A stretch of 6,217 nt of DNA from Pseudomonadota bacterium. GTDB taxonomy: Bacteria > Pseudomonadota > Gammaproteobacteria > SZUA-229. This document shows positions 1 to 6,217 of the stretch, one piece after another. The notes below the pieces were generated by a model that saw only the letters and a list, made by a program, of their open reading frames with translations, was not told the DNA's origin and made no database searches. The position numbers were made by a program, and so were the translations under genes. The stretch spans positions 1 to 6,217 of the forward strand of contig DAOVJH010000092.1 of the NCBI GenBank assembly GCA_030673345.1. The letters run 5' to 3'. How positions within the stretch are numbered: the first letter of the stretch is position 1; each line of letters starts with the position of its first letter.

Positions 1-39
1 GAGATGCGCCTTTAATTCTCGCGCACTAAGTTCCAGCAT
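1..39 (-). CDS. Probable rhodanese-domain protein, N-terminal 13 codons only (runs off left edge)
   Basis: Reading the minus strand from the ATG at 39-37 gives MLELSARELKAHL and stays open to the window edge. This opening, with its 'S-x-x-E-L-K-x-x-L' pattern, matches how many single-domain rhodanese (sulfurtransferase) proteins begin. The start lies 7 nt after the stop codon of the upstream methyltransferase gene on the same strand, so the two are probably co-transcribed and may be translationally coupled. No good Shine-Dalgarno sequence is visible in the short spacer. From memory, PCMT-like, rhodanese and tolC genes occur in this order in several gammaproteobacteria, which supports the call. 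Thirteen residues are too few to prove it, and the catalytic cysteine loop is outside the window. Confidence 0.55.
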   Translation of the reverse strand, partial: MLELSARELKAHL

Positions 40-46
40 AGATGTT

Positions 47-709
47 CTAGAATTCGAATTTTTGTTTGACTGGCTGAATCATCGGTTCGATAGAGGTTTC
101 GAACAGTTCTTCAGTCGTCCACTTGTCTTTATCAGTGCGGGTAACACGGTAGGCCGTCATGGCCGGTGCATCGCCAGTCACGACAAACAGTCTGCCACCG
201 GGCTTCAGCAGTTTTTTGTAACTTTCGGGGATGGATTTCATCGCTGCTGTGATAGCGATAACATCGTAATTTCGCTTCTGCTCCCAGGTCTTCGAGGCGT
301 CTCCGGTAGAAAGTTTGATGTTATTGATGCCCAGTGCCTGCAGGTTTTTCTCTGCCATCGCGGTCAGGTCTTCATTGATGTCAACGCTGTCGACATGGCG
401 GCCCAGTTTTGCCAGGCAGGCTGTGAGGTAACCGCTACCGGTACCAATCTCCAGTATCAGGTCTTCATCCTGTATATCGAGTTCCTGAAGGATGCGACCA
501 TCGAGGTTTGGATTAGCCATATTGCATGGTTGATCTTCATAATTGCCTAAAGGGATGCGAGTATCGACATAAGCCAGATTTTTATATTCATCCGGGGCAA
601 ATTGCTCACGGGGAACTTCACTGATAACGGCCAGTACACGTGAGTCGAGTACGTCCCAGGGACGTACCTGTTGTTCAACCATATTAAAACGAGCTTTTTC
701 GAAGTCCAT
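47..709 (-). CDS. Protein-L-isoaspartate O-methyltransferase family protein (PCMT-like, SAM-dependent)
   Basis: A 220-residue cytosolic class I SAM-dependent methyltransferase of the PCMT family. The SAM-binding glycine loop ILEIGTGSGYLTA is at residues 85-97. The acidic residue after strand 2 is in VDIN (about D110), a second acidic position is in TGDAS (D137), and the post-motif LKPGG is at 168-172. The N-terminal MVEQQVRPWDVLD (10-22) is typical of the proteobacterial PCMT-like subgroup. Classical Pcm enzymes, which repair isoaspartyl residues, carry a Q-T-(I/V)-S-x-P segment before motif I. Here the equivalent stretch reads QPCNMANPNLDGRIL (60-74), so true repair activity is uncertain. 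The start is supported by a GAAGG Shine-Dalgarno sequence at 720-716. It is the first gene of a probable operon with the rhodanese gene and is divergent from thiC. Confidence 0.9.
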   Translation of the reverse strand: MDFEKARFNMVEQQVRPWDVLDSRVLAVISEVPREQFAPDEYKNLAYVDTRIPLGNYEDQPCNMANPNLDGRILQELDIQDEDLILEIGTGSGYLTACLAKLGRHVDSVDINEDLTAMAEKNLQALGINNIKLSTGDASKTWEQKRNYDVIAITAAMKSIPESYKKLLKPGGRLFVVTGDAPAMTAYRVTRTDKDKWTTEELFETSIEPMIQPVKQKFEF

Positions 710-745
710 AAATCGCCTTCATTCTTAATCGATTACAAAGAGCGC

Positions 746-751
746 ATTCTA
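746..751 (-). promoter_or_regulatory. Candidate -10 element for the PCMT-like gene
   Basis: Minus-strand TAGAAT matches the sigma-70 -10 consensus at 5 of 6 positions. It would start transcription about 30 nt before the 709 start codon. I find no convincing -35 hexamer 16-18 nt upstream (nearest: TACCCT), so if it is real it may need an activator. It overlaps the dyad at 749-775. Confidence 0.4.
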
Positions 752-775
752 CCCCGAGAGCGCGTTTCAGGGTAG
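749..775 (+). repeat. Inverted repeat / hairpin overlapping the PCMT-like promoter
   Basis: CTACCC (749-754) is the reverse complement of GGGTAG (770-775). Inside it, GAGA (756-759) can pair with TTTC (765-768) through one G-U pair, leaving a 5-nt GCGCG loop. The result is a 10-bp hairpin with one mismatch, slightly better as plus-strand RNA. As DNA, the outer arms overlap the candidate -10 of the divergent gene and could be an operator. Function is unknown. Confidence 0.4.
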
Positions 776-811
776 GTGTAGAGTGCTGATTTATTGTTGT
801 AATTCCATATG

Positions 812-832
812 AACCCCGTGGTTAATGGGGTT
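812..832 (+). promoter_or_regulatory. Leader hairpin upstream of thiC (weak attenuator/terminator candidate)
   Basis: AACCCC (812-817) pairs with GGGGTT (827-832) around a 9-nt loop, followed by TTATTGTG. The U-tract is short and interrupted, so terminator activity would be weak. It lies 115 nt before the thiC start and would act on thiC only if transcription begins upstream of it. Confidence 0.25.
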
Positions 833-917
833 TATTGTGTAAATTTGGCTAATGGCATGGTCGTTGTGCCTTTATTGGCTTGCAGAATCAGGTATCATGG
901 GAGTCTTATTTTTTTCG

Positions 918-2863
<1,946 letters not shown>

Positions 2864-2879
2864 GATGAGGGATTCATTT

Positions 2880-2900
2880 ATGTCTGATTTTATCGATTGA
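2880..2900 (+). other. Six-codon minigene MSDFID with a good Shine-Dalgarno, before the 2911 gene
   Basis: ATG at 2880-2882 is preceded by GAGGGA (2868-2873) at good spacing. It encodes MSDFID and stops at TGA 2898-2900, 10 nt before the next start. The 2911 gene itself has no convincing Shine-Dalgarno sequence. Either this is a leader peptide coupled to the next gene, or it is the true start of that gene in a different frame. Removing one T from the TTTT run at 2888-2891 would give MSDLSIDPKL joined to the 2911 protein. Confidence 0.35.
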
Positions 2901-2910
2901 TCCTAAGCTC

Positions 2911-3240
2911 ATGACTATTGAATCAAAATGTAATATGCCGCAACAGCCGGATTACACCGGCGTCACCATCGTCGAGTTATCGCCAGAACCTGTTATGGCT
3001 GATTATCTGCAGGCGATGCAGTTTGCGAACGAGCATGCCGAAGATCTCATCGGTGAAAACATGTTGTTGGCATGGTATGACCGCGACCGTGATTTTGAAT
3101 CACCGCAGCATGCCAGTGAATGCCATGTTAATAGTGCTATCCCTGGTTACATCGATTATGCGCTCTACCACGGGGCCAGCTTGAAAATAGATATAGAAGA
3201 AGGACGTTTTGTCTTCTTTTATCTGCCTATCGATTTCTAA
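2911..3240 (+). CDS. Small conserved-looking protein of unknown function (AF1514/DUF5619-like)
   Basis: A soluble, acidic 109-residue protein with no signal peptide or membrane segment. Its core has the composition of a conserved single-domain protein: LLAWYDRDRDFESPQHASECH (52-72), then PGYIDYALYHG (78-88) and a strand-rich LKIDIEEGRFVFFYLPIDF at the C-terminus (91-109). From memory this resembles small uncharacterised AF1514-type proteins of archaea and bacteria. I cannot verify that and no function is known to me. The start is uncertain: ATG 2911 lacks a good Shine-Dalgarno, an internal ATG lies at 2935, and a well-placed Shine-Dalgarno belongs to an out-of-frame ATG at 2880. The gene is 70 nt downstream of thiC on the same strand, so read-through from thiC is possible. 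A thiamine role is not implied by sequence. Confidence 0.8.
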   Translation: MTIESKCNMPQQPDYTGVTIVELSPEPVMADYLQAMQFANEHAEDLIGENMLLAWYDRDRDFESPQHASECHVNSAIPGYIDYALYHGASLKIDIEEGRFVFFYLPIDF

Positions 3241-3268
3241 CGCATTGAATATTCTATACTCACGTCTT

Positions 3269-3282
3269 TTGATGTGCATCAA
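3269..3282 (+). promoter_or_regulatory. Perfect FNR/ANR-type binding site (TTGAT-N4-ATCAA)
   Basis: TTGAT GTGC ATCAA is an exact match to the FNR/ANR consensus with full dyad symmetry. Its centre is 3275.5. A class II activator site centred at -41.5 would place transcription start near 3317. A -10-like TAAATT (3305-3310, 4 of 6; or TTAAAT 3304-3309) lies where that requires. The resulting leader is about 24 nt with a good Shine-Dalgarno. The site lies 58 nt before the small membrane protein gene, its likely target. Confidence 0.7.
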
Positions 3283-3303
3283 CGCAGGAAAATTAATATT
3301 TCA

Positions 3304-3310
3304 TTAAATT
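3304..3310 (+). promoter_or_regulatory. Candidate -10 of the FNR/ANR-dependent promoter
   Basis: TTAAATT contains two overlapping 4-of-6 matches to TATAAT, placed correctly relative to the FNR-type site at 3269-3282. There is no recognisable -35, as expected for a class II activated promoter. A TATATA at 3321-3326 is an alternative but would put the start inside the Shine-Dalgarno region. TATACT at 3255-3260 is another -10-like word; a promoter there would be repressed rather than activated by the site. Confidence 0.4.
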
Positions 3311-3340
3311 AGACTCTACTTATATATTTTGGAGTTTGTT

Positions 3341-3613
3341 ATGGAATTGCTTTCGATGGATAGAGCGTTGCTTCGCCGCCGCCTGTTGAGAATAAATATT
3401 TTTATAGGGCTGCTCGTGTTCGTTGTAGCATTTGGCTTAAATATTTCAGGTGAATATGGCAGTCTCGGTGAATTAGAAGCAGCTGATTCAATATTTAATT
3501 TTGTTGCTATTGGTGGTTTAATCTATGCATCATTTTCCTGGATCTTCTGCGTGATGAGCAAGCCGTTCTGGTTCCCGTTCGTGGCTACGACGGACACTGA
3601 TGAAAAGGATTAA
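3341..3613 (+). CDS. Small two-helix inner-membrane protein of unknown function
   Basis: A 90-residue protein. An arginine-rich N-terminus (LRRRLLR, 11-17) is followed by a hydrophobic helix at about 19-36, a short acidic loop (GEYGSLGELEAADS, 37-50), a second helix at about 52-72 and a hydrophilic acidic tail ending TDTDEKD. By the positive-inside rule both ends should face the cytoplasm. The ATG at 3341 is chosen over a TTG at 3329 in the same frame because GGAG (3331-3334) lies 6 nt before it. The promoter appears to be under FNR/ANR control, so expression in low oxygen is inferred. I do not recognise the family. It converges on the dehydrogenase-like gene with 27 nt between stop codons. 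Confidence 0.8.
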   Translation: MELLSMDRALLRRRLLRINIFIGLLVFVVAFGLNISGEYGSLGELEAADSIFNFVAIGGLIYASFSWIFCVMSKPFWFPFVATTDTDEKD

Positions 3614-3640
3614 AACGATCGTGCTCGAGATGAGTGAAGA
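3614..3640. other. Convergent 27-nt gap without a clear terminator
   Basis: The stops of two converging genes (3613 and 3641) are 27 nt apart. The spacer has two short palindromes, CGATCG and CTCGAG, but no stem-loop with a U-tract on either strand. Transcripts from either side may overlap the opposing gene. Confidence 0.4.
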
Positions 3641-4723
3641 TTATTTTTTCTGATAAGTGACACGGTAGATAGCATCGGCATAATCATCAGATATCAGCAT
3701 TGAACCATCGGGTAGCGGTAGTATGTCGACCGGTCTGCCCCATGCAGAATCTTCTTCCTGGTTTAACCAGCCTGTTACAAAGGGCTCGGTCTTAATGACT
3801 TTATTGCCTTCCAGTTGGGCATGTATTACGCGGTAACCGGTTTTATCACTGCGGTTCCAGGAACCGTGTTCAGCGATAAACAGACCGTTCTGGTATTTTG
3901 CGGGAAACTCTCCGGCATCATAAAAGGCCAGGCCAAGCGGTGCGACATGCGCTCCTAGTTCATAGGCTGGTAATGTGTAATCGTCTATCGCTGCCTGTTC
4001 TCCGTATTCTGGGTCAAGCGTATCCTTGCCATGCAGATAAGGAAAACCAAAGTTTAGTCCCGCAGTATGTGCGTGATTGATCTCATCCGGTGGTGAATCA
4101 TCGCCTAACCAGTCACGACCATTATCGCTAAACCATAATGTTTTATCACTGGGATGAAAAGCTAGTCCGACGCTATTTCGTATACCTGTCGCAAACGTTT
4201 TATATTTACCGGTTTTAATACTTAGCTCTATGATGGTGCCATGACGGTCATCTTCACTTATACAGATATTGCAGGGTACGCCGATAGGAACGTACAGGGT
4301 TCCACTGGCAGAGAACTCGATTGCCTTCCAGCCGTGGTGGGCATCATCGGGTAAATCGTCGATTATAACTATCGGATCTGGCGGCTTGCTTAATTGTTTC
4401 TCGATATTGTCATAACGCAGTACCCGGTTGACCGCGGCAACATAGAGGCTGCCGTCCCTGTATGCAACACCGCTCGGCATGTTCAGGTCTTTATCGATCA
4501 GGAACTGTTTGTCGGCCTTGCCATCTTTATCTGTATCGACCAGTGCGTAGACATCGCCCTGTTTACGCGTGCCGACGAAGATGGTTCCATCATCGCCCAG
4601 GGCTAATTGCCGTGCATCAGTGACATCGCTGGCGAATAATTCTATTCTGAATCCATCAGGAACTATTAGCTCTTCCAGGTAGAGTTGAGAGGAAAATAAG
4701 ACTCCGATGGCGGCAGTAAACAT
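3641..4723 (-). CDS. PQQ-dependent sugar dehydrogenase family (glucose/sorbosone dehydrogenase-type beta-propeller)
   Basis: A 360-residue beta-propeller protein of the soluble glucose/sorbosone dehydrogenase family. Members are usually periplasmic and many bind PQQ to oxidise aldose sugars or related substrates. Visible family segments, numbered from the chosen start: PDGFRIELFAS (22-32), QLALGDDGTIFVGTR (39-53), MPSGVAYRDGSLYVA (82-96) and DDAHHGWKAIEF (126-137; H129/H130 near the expected catalytic histidine). Further on are GIRNSVGLAFHP (180-191), LWFSDNGRDWLGDDSPPDEIN (196-216), HVAPLGLAFY (259-268), LFIAEHGSWNR (281-291) and WGRPVDILPLPDGSMLISDD (328-347). DTDKDGKAD at 63-71 resembles an EF-hand calcium loop. 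The frame is open 159 nt further upstream, but that would overlap the preceding gene, so ATG 4723 is preferred. It lies 7 nt after that gene's stop and lacks a clear Shine-Dalgarno. Residues 2-15 are hydrophobic but lack basic residues and a clear cleavage site, so export is uncertain. The substrate is unknown. Confidence 0.85.
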   Translation of the reverse strand: MFTAAIGVLFSSQLYLEELIVPDGFRIELFASDVTDARQLALGDDGTIFVGTRKQGDVYALVDTDKDGKADKQFLIDKDLNMPSGVAYRDGSLYVAAVNRVLRYDNIEKQLSKPPDPIVIIDDLPDDAHHGWKAIEFSASGTLYVPIGVPCNICISEDDRHGTIIELSIKTGKYKTFATGIRNSVGLAFHPSDKTLWFSDNGRDWLGDDSPPDEINHAHTAGLNFGFPYLHGKDTLDPEYGEQAAIDDYTLPAYELGAHVAPLGLAFYDAGEFPAKYQNGLFIAEHGSWNRSDKTGYRVIHAQLEGNKVIKTEPFVTGWLNQEEDSAWGRPVDILPLPDGSMLISDDYADAIYRVTYQKK

Positions 4724-4730
4724 TGAGTAA

Positions 4731-5429
4731 TCAGGATTTATACTGCTCGTGTTTGAAGATGGCTGTTCTTGCGATAGTGTAGGTCTCATCACTGATGATG
4801 TTTTCATCTCTGAGGCGTCGGCACATCTTGAGTTCACCCAGAAGCCTGTCTGATACAGGTATATTTGCCTGTGTTTTATCAATCGATTGCTGCAGCGTGA
4901 TGAAGTATCTATCGAATGCCTGTTGAGAAGGTTTTTTGTTTTCGATCAAAAATAACCTGGCACCACCATAGTGACTTGTGAATATATATTCATCACGCAT
5001 CAGGTAAACAAAGATCAGAGAGAGGATCAGCGCTGCAGTTACTGTGATGCTTCCGGCCACCATGCTGTACACGGAATTAATTGTTTCTGATGTACCGAGA
5101 TAAATACTTAAGCCGGCAAGAACACCAGCGGCTAAAGCCCAGTATAACCACTTCCAGATGATGACTTTATTGTGTTCTGGTTCTGAGCTCAACCAGGAAA
5201 GGTTCACATGAAATTTTTTTACTTTTGCTCTTTTTTTCTCCATGAAATTAAGCAAAAGATAATCGTTGGCGTATAGCTGAAATTCGCGGCGACTGCCCTT
5301 CAGGGTGTTAGTCTGAACGAGTTGCTCGCCAAATTTTTCAGGGTTGATCTCGTGATCGAAGTCTTCGTAGTTATCTGATGAAACATCGAATGCAGCACTG
5401 GCAAAAATAACTTCTTCTTTGTCTTCCAT
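4731..5429 (-). CDS. Uncharacterised two-helix membrane protein with SHOCT-like C-terminus
   Basis: A 232-residue protein. It has a hydrophilic acidic N-terminus (1-45), a basic amphipathic stretch (46-74, including MEKKRAKVKK) and two predicted membrane helices at about 89-111 and 119-143. A cytoplasmic-type region follows (RDEYIFTSHYGGARLFLIENKKPSQQAFDRYF, split about 145-164 and 165-176). The C-terminal 30 residues carry an L-x2-L-x4-LRDENIISDETY-x-IAR pattern (197-221) like the short SHOCT oligomerisation module. The flanking regions might form a split PH-like fold, but that is only an impression. The start has a strong Shine-Dalgarno (AAAAGGTG, 5442-5435). It is the first gene of a probable operon with the beta-propeller gene 7 nt downstream. 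The family is not recognised, and no catalytic motif is seen. Confidence 0.85.
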   Translation of the reverse strand: MEDKEEVIFASAAFDVSSDNYEDFDHEINPEKFGEQLVQTNTLKGSRREFQLYANDYLLLNFMEKKRAKVKKFHVNLSWLSSEPEHNKVIIWKWLYWALAAGVLAGLSIYLGTSETINSVYSMVAGSITVTAALILSLIFVYLMRDEYIFTSHYGGARLFLIENKKPSQQAFDRYFITLQQSIDKTQANIPVSDRLLGELKMCRRLRDENIISDETYTIARTAIFKHEQYKS

Positions 5430-5462
5430 AAATGCACCTTTTGAAGGACGTAAATGTTTATT

Positions 5463-5492
5463 ATGGTACGGTGTTTATCGAATTTCCATCAA
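5463..5492 (-). promoter_or_regulatory. Candidate sigma-70 promoter for the membrane protein/propeller operon
   Basis: On the minus strand, TTGATG (5492-5487, 4 of 6) is separated by 18 nt from TACCAT (5468-5463, 4 of 6). This would start transcription near 5456, about 27 nt before the start codon. The surroundings are AT-rich, so chance matches are common. Confidence 0.3.
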
Positions 5493-5628
5493 GTTGGCAA
5501 AATACATAATATTTTTATTAGAAACAGAATAAGTAAATCATAAAAAGCTAATTTGCTTTCTACATTTGCATGGGTGTACAGTACTGGGGCTTATCTAATC
5601 GCACAGGGAAATCAGGGAGAGTGTCGCT

Positions 5629-5709
5629 ATGGAAATGATTAAAAAAAGGGTTGTATTTTTCCAGAATATTTTCATTACTGATCAATATTTTACTAACAGC
5701 TGTAAGTAA
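5629..5709 (+). CDS. Possible 26-residue small protein with a strong ribosome binding site
   Basis: An ATG at 5629 is preceded by AGGGAGAG (5614-5621) with 7 nt spacing, as good a ribosome binding site as any in the window. The peptide starts MEMIKKRVVFFQNIF and ends TNSCK. It has a basic N-terminus, a short hydrophobic middle and one cysteine near the end. A weak promoter candidate TTGCTT (5553-5558), 18 nt, TACAGT (5577-5582) lies upstream. It may be a genuine small protein, a leader peptide for the 5877 gene 167 nt downstream, or the remnant start of a lost gene. I recognise no homologue. Confidence 0.35.
   Translation: MEMIKKRVVFFQNIFITDQYFTNSCK
5676..5690 (+). repeat. 15-nt direct repeat, copy 2 (inside the 26-codon ORF)
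   Basis: Identical to 918-932 and in the same orientation. The identity does not extend on either side. Here it lies within the possible small ORF and encodes part of ITDQYF. Confidence 0.4.
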
Positions 5710-5876
5710 ATTGATTTGCTGCAATGGACAATAACAAATTTTCCAGTTTTACCTGCCACACATTATTCGATAGTTTCAGCAATTACCATGCCTCTTGCTG
5801 TATGGCTGGTCTGTGCCTGATCGAATATTTTTAAACGTTGGATTCTGAATAAAAAAGTAACTGAGGGAGTTTAGAT

Positions 5877-6217
5877 ATGCTTGTATATATAACGAATAGA
5901 AAGATACCAGGTGCACCAGCTACATCAACCAAAAAAATTCCTGTAAAGAAGATAGACCAAAAACTAAATACGTCCAAACCAGGTGGCCACGGCAGGATTA
6001 TTACCGGTCTCGCATCAGCTGATTATAAAAGTATCACTTTTTTCCCGCGCGGCAGTGAGTCGGATCTGTTCGATAACATCGATGCAGACCAGCTGAAGAA
6101 GCCGTGGCTGGTCTTTCTTCATGGTTATCATCAGGATCCTGAGGAGACAGTGGAGAAAGCGCGTTTACTGGAAGTGATACACGACGTCAACGTCGTGTTG
6201 TTTTCATGGCCATCTCA
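5877..6217 (+). CDS. Alpha/beta-hydrolase (DUF900-like), N-terminal 113 codons, truncated by window edge
   Basis: The ATG at 5877 is preceded by a strong Shine-Dalgarno GAGGGAG (5863-5869) with 7 nt spacing, and the frame stays open to the window end. After a basic, proline- and lysine-rich N-terminus (1-40), the sequence enters a hydrolase fold: KPWLVFLHGYHQDPEETVEK (75-94) and then VNVVLFSWPS (104-113). The HGYH loop with an acidic helix behind it, followed by a strand ending FSWPS, is characteristic of the DUF900-type alpha/beta hydrolases of unknown substrate. The nucleophile serine, acid and histidine lie beyond the window. No signal peptide is visible, so a cytoplasmic location is likely. 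It is divergent from the 5429 operon. Confidence 0.8.
   Translation, partial: MLVYITNRKIPGAPATSTKKIPVKKIDQKLNTSKPGGHGRIITGLASADYKSITFFPRGSESDLFDNIDADQLKKPWLVFLHGYHQDPEETVEKARLLEVIHDVNVVLFSWPS

Larger units (their letters stand above)
5430..5876. other. 447-nt AT-rich intergenic gap
   Basis: This divergent region lies between the 5429 gene (minus) and the 5877 gene (plus). It contains the candidate minus-strand promoter, the overlapping short palindromes TGTACA (5575-5580) and CAGTACTG (5579-5586), a 26-codon small ORF (5629-5709), a copy of a 15-nt repeat (5676-5690) and a small hairpin CCATGC/GTATGG (5786-5791/5800-5805). I see no RNA family, terminator or mobile-element end. The length and AT-richness would also fit a decayed gene. 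Confidence 0.5.

Noticed and set aside
62..550. 162-codon plus-strand ORF
   Set aside because: It lies entirely antisense to the methyltransferase gene, whose SAM motifs, length and Shine-Dalgarno sequence are convincing. The antisense product has no recognisable domain.
3329..3340. Upstream TTG start for the small membrane protein
   Set aside because: It would place the GGAG Shine-Dalgarno inside the gene. ATG 3341 has ideal spacing to that site.
4394..4606. 70-codon plus-strand ORF inside the propeller gene
   Set aside because: It is antisense to conserved beta-propeller segments and has no supporting signal.
5786..5805. Hairpin CCATGC/GTATGG as a terminator
   Set aside because: The 6-bp stem includes a G-U pair, and no U-tract follows.
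5724..5834. 36-codon ORF in the right-hand gap
   Set aside because: It has no Shine-Dalgarno, an odd cysteine- and serine-rich composition and no sign of conservation. It is probably chance.

Overview
The window looks like the chromosome of a free-living gammaproteobacterium with moderate GC content. The evidence is a thiC gene divergent from a protein-isoaspartate-methyltransferase-like gene and a rhodanese start. I recall a similar neighbourhood, leading towards tolC, from Pseudomonas and relatives. Coding style is typical proteobacterial, and one perfect FNR/ANR-type site is present. I cannot name a genus. There is no phage, IS element, CRISPR array, rRNA or tRNA.

Left block (1-709, minus strand): the start of a probable rhodanese-domain gene runs off the left edge. 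It lies 7 nt downstream of a complete PCMT-family methyltransferase gene, so the two probably share an operon. A 238-nt divergent intergenic region (710-947) separates them from thiC and holds several dyads. It holds no TPP riboswitch that I can recognise.

Middle block (948-3613, plus strand): full-length thiC (HMP-P synthase, thiamine pyrimidine branch) is followed by a strong hairpin that straddles its stop codon. Next come a small conserved-looking protein of unknown function and a 90-residue two-helix membrane protein. The membrane protein gene is preceded by a perfect TTGAT-N4-ATCAA site, centred where a class II FNR/ANR activator site should be, so it is probably switched on in low oxygen.

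Right block (3641-5429, minus strand): an apparent two-gene operon encodes an uncharacterised two-helix membrane protein with a SHOCT-like C-terminus. Seven nucleotides on is a glucose/sorbosone-dehydrogenase-type beta-propeller protein. It converges on the small membrane protein gene with no clear terminator between. A 447-nt AT-rich gap (5430-5876) follows, containing a 26-codon small ORF with a very good ribosome binding site. The window ends inside an alpha/beta-hydrolase gene (5877 onward, plus strand).

Most genes are housekeeping or uncharacterised accessory functions. I see no clear novel multi-gene system. The best leads are the oxygen-regulated small membrane protein, the leader and stop-codon structures around thiC, the possible frameshift or minigene before the 2911 gene, and the membrane-protein/propeller pair.
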